DNA from: Actinokineospora sp. NBRC 105648
Lineage (GTDB): Bacteria > Actinomycetota > Actinomycetes > Mycobacteriales > Pseudonocardiaceae
DNA: 64,000 nt
Direction: 5' to 3'
Assembly (NCBI RefSeq): GCF_030269645.1
Contig: NZ_BSTR01000010.1
Location: 1-64,000, forward strand
Every line of letters begins with the position of its first letter. The stretch's first letter is position 1. The notes beneath the pieces were generated by a model. That model searched no databases. It was given only the letters and a program-made list of their open reading frames with translations, and had not been told where the DNA came from. A program made the translations under genes and the position numbers. Positions 18,749 through 27,705 of the stretch are shown here, one piece after another.

Positions 18749-18809
18749 ACCCCGGGCCTGCCCGGCGCGTCCGAGAGGGCGGGAATCACCAGGCGAGGAA
18801 AGGTTCACG

Positions 18810-19742
18810 ATGGTCTTCAAGAAGGTGCTGCGGGCGTTCGGGGTCGGCGGCCCCACGGTCGACACGGTGTTGTCCGACTCCCGCGTGCACCCCGGTGGTG
18901 TGCTGCGCGGCGAGGTGCGGATGACCGGCGGCGACGCCGACTCCGACATCGACTACGTCGCGCTGTCGCTGGTGACCCGGGTCGAGCGCGGTGACGACGG
19001 GGTGGCCCCGGTCGAGTTCGACCGCGCGGTCGTCGCGGGCCGGTTCGCCCTCCCCGCGGGGCAGCCGCGGTCGATCCCGTTCGAGCTGCCGGTGCCGTGG
19101 GAGACCCCGGTGACCGAGGTGTTCGGCAACCACCTGCACGGCATGGCGCTGGGCCTGCGCACCGAGCTCGCGGTCGCCAAGGCCGTCGACAAGGGCGACC
19201 TGGACCCGCTGCACGTCGTGCCGCTGCCGTCGCAGGCCGCGGTGCTCGGCGCGTTCGGCGAGCTGGGCTTCCGGTTCAAGTCCGCTGACCTGGAGGCGGG
19301 CCGGATCCACGGCGTGCACCAGCAGCTCCCGTTCTTCCAGGAGATCGAGTTCTACCCGCCGCCGCACCTGGCCCGCGGCATCAGCCAGGTCGAGCTGACC
19401 TTCGTCACCGACCCCGAGGGCTTCGCGGTCGTGCTCGAGGCCGACCGCAAGTCCGGGTTCTTCCGCGAGGGCGGCGACGTGTTCGGCCGCTTCCACTCCA
19501 GCCACCACGACGCCGAGCGCACCGACTGGCGCCAGGTCGTCGAGCAGTGGCTGGGCCAGGCGGCGGGCAGGCACCCGCAGCAGCACTTCGGCGGGCACGG
19601 TGACCACGGCTACGGCGGCGGCCACCACGGCCCCGGGGTCGGCGGCGTGGTCGCGGGCGCGGCGGCGGGCATCGTCGGCGGCATGGTGCTCGGCGAGGTG
19701 TTCGACGGGATCGGCGACTTCTTCGGCGGCGACGACGACTGA
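18810..19742 (+). CDS. Spo0M-like sporulation-control protein
   Basis: Arrestin-fold protein of the SpoOM family, 310 residues. The domain covers residues 1-235 (VFKKVLRAFGVGGPTVDTVL at the start, then FFQEIEFYPPPHLARGISQ). A Gly/His-rich tail follows, with a hydrophobic Gly segment (GVVAGAAAGIVGGMVLGEVF) and an acidic end. In Bacillus the family modulates sporulation and surface growth; in actinomycetes the role is unclear. The ATG follows GAGGAAAGG. It stands apart from the ridA operon by 61 bases and may be read through from it. Confidence 0.88.
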   Translation: MVFKKVLRAFGVGGPTVDTVLSDSRVHPGGVLRGEVRMTGGDADSDIDYVALSLVTRVERGDDGVAPVEFDRAVVAGRFALPAGQPRSIPFELPVPWETPVTEVFGNHLHGMALGLRTELAVAKAVDKGDLDPLHVVPLPSQAAVLGAFGELGFRFKSADLEAGRIHGVHQQLPFFQEIEFYPPPHLARGISQVELTFVTDPEGFAVVLEADRKSGFFREGGDVFGRFHSSHHDAERTDWRQVVEQWLGQAAGRHPQQHFGGHGDHGYGGGHHGPGVGGVVAGAAAGIVGGMVLGEVFDGIGDFFGGDDD

Positions 19743-19768
19743 CCCACCCGGTGGCGTAGCGTGGCCGG

Positions 19769-20158
19769 GTGTCGACAGATCGCGAGCCCAGTGCCGAGTT
19801 CCTGGAGTTCTGGCGGGAACGCCACCTGTGCACCCTGACCACGCTGCGCCCCGACGGCAGCCCGCACGTCGTGCCGGTGGGGGTCACCTACGACCTCGAC
19901 CGCGGCGTCGCCCGGGTGATCACCTTCCGCACCTCGCGCAAGGTGCGCCACGTGCGGGCCACCGGCCGGGCCGTGGTGTGCCAGGTGGACGGTGGCCGGT
20001 GGAGCACGCTGGAGGGCGCGGCCACCGTGGTCGAGGAGCCCGACCGGGTCCGCGACGCCGAGCGCCGCTACGCCGAGCGCTACCGCGAGCCGCGGCCGAA
20101 CCCGGAGCGGGTGGTCATCGAGATCGCCGTCGACCGGGTACTGGGCAGCGTGCGCTGA
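19769..20158 (+). CDS. F420/FMN-dependent PPOX-class split-barrel protein
   Basis: A 129-residue pyridoxamine-phosphate-oxidase-like split barrel of the class usually annotated F420-dependent in actinobacteria. It has the core LCTLTTLRPDGSPHVVPVGV, then ARVITFRTSRKVRHVRATG and CQVDGGRWSTLEG. Such proteins reduce or bind small substrates using F420H2 or a flavin; the substrate is unknown. It starts at a GTG 26 bases after the Spo0M gene and is followed by a strong terminator. Confidence 0.85.
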   Translation: MSTDREPSAEFLEFWRERHLCTLTTLRPDGSPHVVPVGVTYDLDRGVARVITFRTSRKVRHVRATGRAVVCQVDGGRWSTLEGAATVVEEPDRVRDAERRYAERYREPRPNPERVVIEIAVDRVLGSVR

Positions 20159-20182
20159 TCTGAGCCCGACGCCGTGATCTGG

Positions 20183-20214
20183 ACGAGGGGCCCCGCCGCG
20201 GCGGGGCCCCTCGT
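20183..20214. terminator. bidirectional terminator
   Basis: A perfect 32-base palindrome built on ACGAGGGGCCCCGCCG, without unpaired loop bases in the duplex form. It lies 24 bases after the PPOX gene and 10 bases before the 3' end of the convergent peptidase gene. Confidence 0.85.
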
Positions 20215-20224
20215 CGCGTCCGCC

Positions 20225-21001
20225 CTACTTGCCCGCCAGCGACTTGAGCCCGGCGTAGTCACCCGCGCCGAGCAGCCTGCGCGAGGTGTCGCACGGCGCG
20301 CTGGCCGGGGTCATGGTCTGCGCGGCGTTCTTGGTCTGGTCGACGTGCGCCAGGCCCGCGGTGTGCAGTCGCTCGTGCGCCATCGTGGTCTCCAGGTCGT
20401 AGAGCTGGCCGGCGCAGTTGTCCGGCTTGGTGGTGAACCAGGTGTAGGCCACGTTGTCGATCAGCATGTCCGAGGCGATCACCACGTTCTTCGAGTTGAA
20501 GTACGTGCAGGTGTAGGCCAGCACCTTCGGCGGCAGCGCGCCCCAGCCCGAGACGCTCTTGCCGTCGTTGCCCGTGCAGGTCAGGTCGGCCGAGACCTGC
20601 GGCTTGACCGTCGAGGTGCCGCCGTACTTGTAGACGGTGGTGAAGTTCGCGGCCAGCCCGCAGCGGTTGACGCCCTTGGCGACGGTGTCGCCCGCGGTGG
20701 TGATCGCCGCCAGCGCGGTGTCCTTGACCGCGGCCGGGGCGCCCTCGGGGTTGTAGAGCCAGGTCCAGGTGCCGCTGACCTTCCAGGTCTTCACCGCGTA
20801 GGTGGCGTCGGTGCACGCGGTGTCGACGGGCTGCGCGGCGAGCGCGGCCAGGTGCGCCTCGGGGATCTCGCTGATGGTCAGACCGTGCCCGACCACCCGC
20901 ACTTGGTCCTGCTCGGGAGCGGGCGCGGGTTGCCCACCGGCGACGACGGCGGTGGCGGCGAGCGCGACGGCGGCGAGGGTGACGATCGGGCTTCGACGCA
21001 T
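20225..21001 (-). CDS. secreted HExxHxxGxxH metalloprotease-like protein (paralogue A)
   Basis: A 258-residue exported protein with an N-terminal signal peptide (RRSPIVTLAAVALAATAVVA). Near the C-terminus (residues about 209-219) it has HERLHTAGLAH, the zinc-binding metzincin pattern with catalytic Glu. The sequence QTMTPAS 10 residues later could supply the Met-turn. The central part is rich in Thr, Trp and Cys (CTGNDGKSVSGWGALPPKV) and matches no family I can name. Its neighbour at 21955 is a clear paralogue with long identical blocks. An orphan response regulator lies between them on the other strand. Protease activity is inferred from the motif only. Confidence 0.8.
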   Translation of the reverse strand: MRRSPIVTLAAVALAATAVVAGGQPAPAPEQDQVRVVGHGLTISEIPEAHLAALAAQPVDTACTDATYAVKTWKVSGTWTWLYNPEGAPAAVKDTALAAITTAGDTVAKGVNRCGLAANFTTVYKYGGTSTVKPQVSADLTCTGNDGKSVSGWGALPPKVLAYTCTYFNSKNVVIASDMLIDNVAYTWFTTKPDNCAGQLYDLETTMAHERLHTAGLAHVDQTKNAAQTMTPASAPCDTSRRLLGAGDYAGLKSLAGK

Positions 21002-21222
21002 GACGTGGACCCCTTCGACTGGGTGCTGCTCCGGCTCTGCACCGTCGAATGTCGCCCGCTTCGGGAGCAACCGGGTTGTGCGGACGGTTGCGGGACGGTT
21101 GCTGTCCGTAGCCCTGTTCGGGTGACGCGCGTCATGCGGGCGCGCCCACCTGGACTTACGTTGGATCCACGGGCCCGGAGTGCGCCGGTGCGCGGCCCGT
21201 GCTCGAAGGGGGTGAGCGCGAG

Positions 21223-21942
21223 ATGGCCACGATCCTCGCGGTCGAGGACGACGAGGACATCCAGGTCGTCTTGCGGCTGCTCTTCGACAGCGCGGGCTAC
21301 GGGTTCCTGGCCACCGACGACGGCCGCACCGGGCTGCGGATGCTGCACGAGTACCGGCCCGACGTGCTGCTGCTCGACGTCGGGCTGCCCGGGATGGACG
21401 GCTGGTCGGTGCTCGAGCGGGTCCGCGACATCGCCGACCTGCCGGTCATGCTGCTCACCGGGCACGACCGGGTGGTCGACAAGGTCCGCGGCCTGCGGGC
21501 CGGGGCCGACGACTACCTGACCAAGCCGTTCTCGGCCACCGAGCTGCTGGCCAGGGTGGAGGCACTGCTGCGCCGGGCGGGCGCGGGCGACCTCGGTGAC
21601 GTGGGCGAGGTCTTCGACGACGGGGTCGTGCGGATCGACCACCGCACCCGGCTGGTCACCGCGGCCGGGCGGGAGGTGGAGCTGACCGCCACCGAGTTCC
21701 GCCTGCTCAACGTGCTCGTGCGGGACGCGGGGGCGGTGCTGACGCTGAGCCACCTGCTGGCCGCGGTCTGGGACGACCCGACCGGGATCGCCCCGGACCG
21801 GGTCAAGTTCGCCGTCCTGCGGCTGCGCCGCAAGCTGGGCTGGGCGGGCGACGGCTCGCCGCTGGTGGCCGTGCGCGGGGTCGGCTACCGGTACCGACAG
21901 GCCCAGGGGACGCCGGTCCGGCGTCCCCTGAGTTCGAGCTGA
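21223..21942 (+). CDS. orphan OmpR/PhoB-type response regulator
   Basis: Two-domain response regulator of about 239 residues. The receiver domain has the acidic pocket VEDDED, phosphoacceptor Asp in LLLDVGLPGMDG and Lys in YLTKPF. The C-terminal winged helix is OmpR-type (ELTATEFRLLNVLVRDAG ... VRGVGYRY). No histidine kinase is adjacent. The ATG at 21223 gives a normal N-terminus; a GTG at 21199 is possible. It lies between the two secreted metalloprotease-like genes and could control them, although no operator was recognised. Confidence 0.92.
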   Translation: MATILAVEDDEDIQVVLRLLFDSAGYGFLATDDGRTGLRMLHEYRPDVLLLDVGLPGMDGWSVLERVRDIADLPVMLLTGHDRVVDKVRGLRAGADDYLTKPFSATELLARVEALLRRAGAGDLGDVGEVFDDGVVRIDHRTRLVTAAGREVELTATEFRLLNVLVRDAGAVLTLSHLLAAVWDDPTGIAPDRVKFAVLRLRRKLGWAGDGSPLVAVRGVGYRYRQAQGTPVRRPLSSS

Positions 21943-21954
21943 TCGCGGTGGCGG

Positions 21955-22758
21955 CTACTTCCTGGCGGCCAGCGCCTTGAGGCCCGCGTAGTCACCGGCG
22001 CCGAGCAGCCTGCGCGAGGTGTCGCAGGGCGCGCTGGCCGGGGTCATGACCTGCGCGGCGTTGGCGGTCTGGTCGACGTGGCCCAGGCCCGCGGTGTGCA
22101 GCCGCTCGTGGGTCATCGTGGTCTGCAGGTCGTACTGCGCGCCGGTGCAGGTGGCGGGCTTGGTGGTGAACCAGGTGTAGGCGACGTTGTCGATCAGCAC
22201 GTCGGAGGCGGTGACCACGCCCTTGGAGTTGTAGTAGGTGCAGGTGTAGGCGAGCACCTTCGCGGGCAGCGCGCCCCAGCCGGTGACGCTCTTGCCGTCG
22301 TTGCCTGTGCAGCTCAGGTCGGTGCCGATCTGCGGCTTGGCGGTGGCGGTACCCGCGTACTTGAAGACGGTGGCGAGGTTCGCGGGCAGGCCGCAGCGGT
22401 TCGCGCCCGTGCTGACGGTGTCGCCCGCCGAGGTGATCGTGGCCAGTGCGGTGTTCGCGACCGCGGCCGGGGCGCCGGTGCCGTTGTAGTACCAGGTCCA
22501 GGTGCCGGTGACCCGCCAGGCCTTGGCCACGTAGGTGGTGTCGGTGCACGCGGTGTCGGTCGTCGCGGTGGCCGCCGAGGTGGTGTTGGCGGTGGACTCG
22601 GAGCCGCCGAGCAGGTCGTCGACGGTGAGCGCGGTGGCGACCACGAACTCCTGGTCCGCGGCGGCGGCGGTGCTGGTGGAGGAGACCTGCTGCGCCGCCA
22701 CGGTGACGGCCGCGGCGGTGAGAGCGAGGGCGGCGAGTGCGGTGAGCTGGCGGCGCAT
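21955..22758 (-). CDS. secreted HExxHxxGxxH metalloprotease-like protein (paralogue B)
   Basis: A 267-residue paralogue of the protein encoded at 20225. It has a signal peptide, a longer Thr/Ser/Ala-rich spacer of about 45 residues, then the shared domain (CTGNDGKSVTGWGALPAKVL, DNVAYTWFTTKPATC) and HERLHTAGLGHVDQ at residues about 217-227, with VMTPAS as possible Met-turn. The C-termini of the two paralogues are nearly identical (CDTSRRLLGAGDYAGLK), which implies a recent duplication or gene conversion. Start ATG at 22758 behind GGGGA. Its 3' end lies 12 bases from the 3' end of the response-regulator gene. Confidence 0.8.
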   Translation of the reverse strand: MRRQLTALAALALTAAAVTVAAQQVSSTSTAAAADQEFVVATALTVDDLLGGSESTANTTSAATATTDTACTDTTYVAKAWRVTGTWTWYYNGTGAPAAVANTALATITSAGDTVSTGANRCGLPANLATVFKYAGTATAKPQIGTDLSCTGNDGKSVTGWGALPAKVLAYTCTYYNSKGVVTASDVLIDNVAYTWFTTKPATCTGAQYDLQTTMTHERLHTAGLGHVDQTANAAQVMTPASAPCDTSRRLLGAGDYAGLKALAARK

Positions 22759-22987
22759 GATCAGTTCCCCTTTTGCTGGTCTGCCTTGCTTGCTGAGACC
22801 AAGACTCCGGGGCGACGGGAGCGGCGCGGGTACGCGGTCGGTTGTGTTTCGGGTGCGCTCTGGACGGTCCACTGGGGATGCGCGCGCGTAGGGGTCCAGG
22901 GCATCGGCGCGACTGCGCGGTCGAGATGTGCCTCGGCTAGGCGCGTCGGCGGTCCCGTTGTCGCACAACGGTTCGCGCGGTCGGGCG

Positions 22988-24823
22988 CTAGTTCCAGACG
23001 ATGTCGGCGAGGTCGGCCAGCGGGGCGCGCGGACCCGCGGTCTCGGGCACCGGGGGAGCGGTGTCGGCGGCGCGCAGCGGGTCGGGGAAGCGCAGTGCGG
23101 CGCGCTCCTCCAGTTCGGTGACCGCGACCTGGTAGACCCGGAACTCGTCGAGGTCGAGGGTCTCCAGGTGGTCGAGGTTCTGGGTCAGCACGAACGCGCT
23201 CGCCTTGAGCTCGCCGCCCTGCCGCGAGGCGATCACCTTCCAGAACTCGCGCGGGATCCGCACGCCGCGGTAGCGCCGGTCGTCGTCGTGGAACAGCGGG
23301 CCGCCGAAGACGCTGATCCGCAGGTCGTCGACCTCGCAGTCGGCGTAGACCGCGTCCTCCAGCCGCCCCCACAGCCCGTGCCGCAGGCTCTGGTTGAAGT
23401 CGTCCATCTGCGGGGTGATGTTGGTGAAGAAGAAGGAGTCCCGGTTCGCCCGCTCCGCCTCGGCGCGCGGTCCCCAGAGCAGGTCGGCCCGCCGGGCCAG
23501 GTGGCCGCGGTCGAGCCGGTTGCCCTTGTACAGCTCGTCCCCGGCCTGGGCGGAGGCGGGCAGGCGGGTGTCCTTGACGAACGGGATGCCGGTGCGGTCG
23601 AGCTTGAGCAGACCGCCGCCGTCGACGTTCCAGGCCACCCAGAACGCGAACTTGCGCGGCACGCTGAGCGCCAGCGAGAAGTGCGTGTAGTCGATCCGGG
23701 TGGAGCCGTCGAACAGGCACGCGTCGCCGCTCACCTGCGGGTCCAGCTCCGGTACCGGCAGGTCCAGGCCCAGGAAGCCGTCGTCGTAGCCCGCGCTGGC
23801 CGCGGGCGCGGACTCCGGCCGCAGCAGGGTGACCTCGAGCTTGTCGAACACCGAGCGCGGCAGGCAGGCGAGCGCGTGCTCGTCGGGGTCGGCGCCGCCC
23901 TCACCGGCGAAGTGCAGCCCGGCCAGCACCTTGGCGGTCCGGCCGTTGGCCGACTTGAACAGCCACGCCGAACCGGAGTCGCCGCCCTGGCTGATCTCCC
24001 CGCCCGGGGCCTCGTGCGCCGGGTCCGGCCCGATCTCGAAGCAGCCGATCTGCCGGGTGCCCTCGGCGCCGCCGTAGTCGATCTTGACGATGGTGTCGAC
24101 CCGGCGCACCACGCCGTGCGTGACGCCGCTGGTGCGGCCCGACTTGACCACCTTGTCGCCCAGCTCGGGCTCGCCGATCTCCGCCGGCGCGACGTCGAGG
24201 CCCAGCACCGAGGCGTCCACGCCGCGACCCACGACCCCCGCGATCGCGGCGTCGCCCGCGATGCCCAGGTGCGAGCGCACCAGCGGACCGAGCCCGGTCC
24301 GGTCGGTGCGGTTGTCGTCGTGGCTGCCCGGCTGCACCACGGTGTCGCCGAGCGCGCCGTCCGGCCCGTGCAGCACGTGCCAGTTGCTCAGCACGTACGG
24401 GGTGCCGTCGGCGCGGTCGTAGACGATGGCGCCGACCGTGCCGCAGCTGATCTTGGGGTGCCCCACGCTCACCCCGGGGCGCACCGGGTCCACCCTGGTC
24501 TTGCGCTCGTCGACCTCGGCCTCGGCGACCACCCGGAAGTCCGGCCGGTAGGACCGCTCCAGCACGTCGGTCGGGACCTCGACGCCCGCCACGGTGACGC
24601 TCTCCGGCAGCGGTTCGGTGCCCAGCGCCTCCAGCGCCTCCGGCTCGGCCTTGGTGCCGACGGTGAACTGCACCGCGACCTCGTCGGTGCGCTTGCCGCC
24701 GCGCACCTTGTGGCCGACGCCGACGGAGGTGACGTTGGGGTCGGCCAGGTAGCCCGAGCCTCGGGTGCGGATGAACTCACGCAGCGCGGCGACGAGATCG
24801 GGATCGGTGGTGCTGGCGGCCAT
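22988..24823 (-). CDS. trypsin-like protease fused to a DNA/RNA non-specific endonuclease
   Basis: A 611-residue fusion. Residues about 100-330 form a chymotrypsin-fold peptidase with the His box VLSNWHVLHG (near 148) and the Ser box ISQGGDSGSAWL (near 280). Residues about 395-590 form a beta-beta-alpha-metal (NUC1/NucA) nuclease with catalytic DRGHLARR near 437 and the metal-binding FFFTNITPQMDDFNQ. No signal peptide is evident, so the protein may stay in the cytoplasm. The ATG at 24823 follows GAAGGA; the frame extends upstream but without support. It is a single gene, not in an obvious operon. The pairing of a protease and a nuclease in one chain resembles effectors of bacterial conflict systems. 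Confidence 0.85.
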   Translation of the reverse strand: MAASTTDPDLVAALREFIRTRGSGYLADPNVTSVGVGHKVRGGKRTDEVAVQFTVGTKAEPEALEALGTEPLPESVTVAGVEVPTDVLERSYRPDFRVVAEAEVDERKTRVDPVRPGVSVGHPKISCGTVGAIVYDRADGTPYVLSNWHVLHGPDGALGDTVVQPGSHDDNRTDRTGLGPLVRSHLGIAGDAAIAGVVGRGVDASVLGLDVAPAEIGEPELGDKVVKSGRTSGVTHGVVRRVDTIVKIDYGGAEGTRQIGCFEIGPDPAHEAPGGEISQGGDSGSAWLFKSANGRTAKVLAGLHFAGEGGADPDEHALACLPRSVFDKLEVTLLRPESAPAASAGYDDGFLGLDLPVPELDPQVSGDACLFDGSTRIDYTHFSLALSVPRKFAFWVAWNVDGGGLLKLDRTGIPFVKDTRLPASAQAGDELYKGNRLDRGHLARRADLLWGPRAEAERANRDSFFFTNITPQMDDFNQSLRHGLWGRLEDAVYADCEVDDLRISVFGGPLFHDDDRRYRGVRIPREFWKVIASRQGGELKASAFVLTQNLDHLETLDLDEFRVYQVAVTELEERAALRFPDPLRAADTAPPVPETAGPRAPLADLADIVWN

Positions 24824-25181
24824 GGCGGATCCTTCGGCGGCGCGGTGGGGTGACTCGACCCTGGCTGTGGTCACGGATGGTTGACAAGAGTTCACGATCG
24901 GGGGACGGAGAAGACAGCCCGAATGGGCGAAAACCCGGTGACGGTCGGGTACTCGGCGGGCGAACACGAGGAGTGTTCGCGCAGCCCCGGGGCGTCATCC
25001 GGCCCTCGGCGAGTGGTTACCCACCGGTCATCCCAGGACACGGACCGGTCACTTCCTCGTATGAGTGAACCGGTACGCTCCGCTCTTGCGTAACGCGCGT
25101 GATCGCTGGCGCTGAGTAAGATTGATCTTGTAACGATCGGGTCGGTCACTCGCCGGGGCGATTACCCATTCAGGGACATGA
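24824..25181. promoter_or_regulatory. divergent intergenic region with two inverted repeats
   Basis: These 358 bases between the protease-nuclease gene and the conservon hold no convincing gene. An 8-bp stem (GCGAACAC/GTGTTCGC, 24960-24980, 5-base loop) and an interrupted palindrome (ACCGGTCACT with AGTGAACCGGT, 25044-25074) are the notable structures. The second could be an operator for cvnA. Confidence 0.45.
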
Positions 25182-27674
25182 GTGGCAGCCGACAACTCGT
25201 GGAGAGCTGTGAAGCGGAACAGCGGGTCGCCCGCCAAGTCGACGACGACGATCCGGTCCCGCCTCACCGGCGTGGTGGTCGTGCCCAGCGTCATCCTGCT
25301 GGTGATGTGGGCGGTCTTCTCCTCCTACACCGTCTTCGACGGCATCTACCTCAAGGCCGTGACCAGCGGTGTCAAGGACGCCTCCATCCCGGCGGTCGAC
25401 ACCTTCGCCGCGCTGCAGCGCGAGCGGCAGCTGACCATGACCGCGCTCAGCGCGGTCAACCCGGACACCCTCGCGCTCAAGACCCAGCAGCAAACCACCG
25501 ACAAGGCCGTGCAGGACCTGCGGGTCGCCCTCGACGCGCTCGCCGCCAACGCCCCCGCCGAGGTCAACGCCCGGGTCCAGACCCTCAACCAGGTGCTCAC
25601 GCCGCTGCCGCAGCGCCGCGCCCAGGTCGAGGCGGGCCGCGCGGACAAGAACGAGATCTACCAGTACTACAACAGCGTCCTCGACGCCGGTCAGGCCCTG
25701 TTCGACACCCAGGCCCGGATCGTGCCCGACCCGGTCGTCGTGCAGGCCGGCCTCACCGCCACCGACATCTTCCGCGCCGCCGACCGCATGTCGCGCGCGT
25801 CCTCGCTGGCCTCGGCCGCGATCGCGGCGGGTACCTTCACCGCCGACCAGCACGTCGAGTTCGCCAACCACGTCGGCGCCTACCGCTCGATCCTGCTCAC
25901 CGCCACCGGCGTGGCCACCGACGAGGTCAAGGCGCACTACCAGCGGTTGACCACCTCCGAGTCGTGGCTGCGGCTCACCTCCTCGGAGAACGCGCTGATC
26001 GGCTTCTCGCCGCGGGTGCAGGAGGCGGCCCAGGCGGGCAGCAGGCGCGCCGAGCCGGTGGCGATGCCGGTGAACCTGCCGGAGTGGGAGGCGGTCAGCA
26101 CCAGCGCCTCCGAGGAGATGATCAAGCTCGCGGTCGAGCAGGCCAACGGCGGCGTCGAGCTCGGCCTGCAGCGCGCCGACGACAAGTTCTTCGAGGTGAT
26201 CATCGGCAGCCTGATCGCGCTGCTGGCCGTGGTCACCGGCATCGTGCTGGCCGTGCGCATCTCGCGCAGGCTGGTCAACAAGGCCCTGGTCACCCGGCTC
26301 GACCAGCTCAAGAACGACTCGCTGCAGCTGGCCCACGAGCGGCTGCCCAGCATCGTCGACCGGCTGCGCCAGGGCGAGCGGGTCGACGTCGGCGCCGAGG
26401 TCCCGCCGCTGGACTACGGCACCGACGAGATCGGGCAGGTGGCCGACGCGTTCAACGCCGCGCAGTACACCGCCATCGCCGCGGCGGTGAAGGAGAGCCA
26501 GGCCCGCGAGGGCGTCAACCGGGTCTTCCTCGGCATCGCCCACCGCCACCAGGGCCTGGTGCACCGCCAGCTCAAGATCCTGGACAAGATGGAGCGCGAG
26601 GAGGAGAACCCCGAGCACCTCGACGCCCTCTTCCAGCTCGACCACCTCGCCACCCGCGCCCGCCGCAACGCCGAGAACCTGATCATCCTGGCGGGCGAGC
26701 AGCCCGGCAGGCAGTGGCGCAAGCCGGTGCGGCTGCTCGACATCCTGCGCGCCGCGGTCGCCGAGACCGAGCAGTACGTCCGGGTCCGGGTGCGCCAGGT
26801 GCCCGACGTGGCGCTCAACGGCGTCGCGGTCGCCGACACCATCCACCTGGTCGCCGAGCTGGTCGACAACGCCGCCTCGTTCTCCCCGCCGCGCTCGCAG
26901 GTCGAGGTCTACACCAGCCAGGTCTCCGGCGGCGTGGTCGTCGAGATCGAGGACCACGGCCTCGGCATGACCGCCGAGGACCGCGAGCAGGCCAACCAGA
27001 TGCTGGCGCACCCGCCGGAGTTCGACGCGATGGCCCTGCGCGGCGAGTCCCGCCTCGGCCTGTTCGTCGTCGCCCGGCTGGCCGCGCGCCGGGCGATCCG
27101 GGTGGAGCTGCGCGAGTCGCCCTACGGCGGCACCGTCGCGCTGGTGTTCATCCCGTCGGACATCGTCGCCGAGACGGTGGAGTTCGTCCCGGAGTCCGAC
27201 ACGCCCAACCCGCGGCCGCGCAAGCCGGTGGAGCGCGGTCCGGCCACGCTGACCGACACCGCGGGCGCGGTGGCGACCGTCGACCCGCCCTACCGCGGCG
27301 GGATCGACAAGTTCTGGTCCGACGCCGTGGGCGAGGACGCGGGGCCCGGCACCGCCGACCCCGACGCCGCCCTGTGGCCGCTGACCGACGAGGAGGCGCC
27401 GCAGCCCGCACGCGGCCAGGCGCCCCCGGTCGAGAACGGAGTTGGGGACTCGCACACGCAGAACGGGCACCCGGGGGAGCGGCCCCTGCTGCCACGCAGA
27501 CGACGTCAGCAGAACCTGGCCCCGCAGCTGCGGGAGGAGCCGTTGCTGCCGGACTGGGAGACCGAGCCGGGGCCGGACAACGAGCAGACCGCGGAGCGGG
27601 TCCGCGACACCATGTCGGCGTTCCAGCGGGGAACGCGCGACGCTCGCCAGGCGGACGGGCCGGGCGATCAGTAG
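25182..27674 (+). CDS. cvnA: conservon sensor-kinase-like membrane protein CvnA
   Basis: An 830-residue membrane protein, first gene of a conservon. Membrane segments at about 29-52 and 338-360 enclose an extracellular nitrate-sensor-like helical domain. A HAMP-like linker follows, then a histidine-kinase-type ATPase domain with the N box AELVDNAASFSPP and G boxes DHGLGM and RLGLFVVARLA. The C-terminal 170 residues are Pro-rich. The kinase His box is replaced by LGIAHRHQGLVHRQLK, typical of CvnA proteins. In Streptomyces, CvnA-D assemble at the membrane, resembling eukaryotic G-protein-coupled sensing, and affect development. GTG 25182 has AGGGA upstream; GTG 25209 with GGAGAG is an alternative. 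Confidence 0.92.
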   Translation: MAADNSWRAVKRNSGSPAKSTTTIRSRLTGVVVVPSVILLVMWAVFSSYTVFDGIYLKAVTSGVKDASIPAVDTFAALQRERQLTMTALSAVNPDTLALKTQQQTTDKAVQDLRVALDALAANAPAEVNARVQTLNQVLTPLPQRRAQVEAGRADKNEIYQYYNSVLDAGQALFDTQARIVPDPVVVQAGLTATDIFRAADRMSRASSLASAAIAAGTFTADQHVEFANHVGAYRSILLTATGVATDEVKAHYQRLTTSESWLRLTSSENALIGFSPRVQEAAQAGSRRAEPVAMPVNLPEWEAVSTSASEEMIKLAVEQANGGVELGLQRADDKFFEVIIGSLIALLAVVTGIVLAVRISRRLVNKALVTRLDQLKNDSLQLAHERLPSIVDRLRQGERVDVGAEVPPLDYGTDEIGQVADAFNAAQYTAIAAAVKESQAREGVNRVFLGIAHRHQGLVHRQLKILDKMEREEENPEHLDALFQLDHLATRARRNAENLIILAGEQPGRQWRKPVRLLDILRAAVAETEQYVRVRVRQVPDVALNGVAVADTIHLVAELVDNAASFSPPRSQVEVYTSQVSGGVVVEIEDHGLGMTAEDREQANQMLAHPPEFDAMALRGESRLGLFVVARLAARRAIRVELRESPYGGTVALVFIPSDIVAETVEFVPESDTPNPRPRKPVERGPATLTDTAGAVATVDPPYRGGIDKFWSDAVGEDAGPGTADPDAALWPLTDEEAPQPARGQAPPVENGVGDSHTQNGHPGERPLLPRRRRQQNLAPQLREEPLLPDWETEPGPDNEQTAERVRDTMSAFQRGTRDARQADGPGDQ

Positions 27675-27705
27675 TGGGTGGGACAACGGGGAAGGACAGC
27701 CCAAG

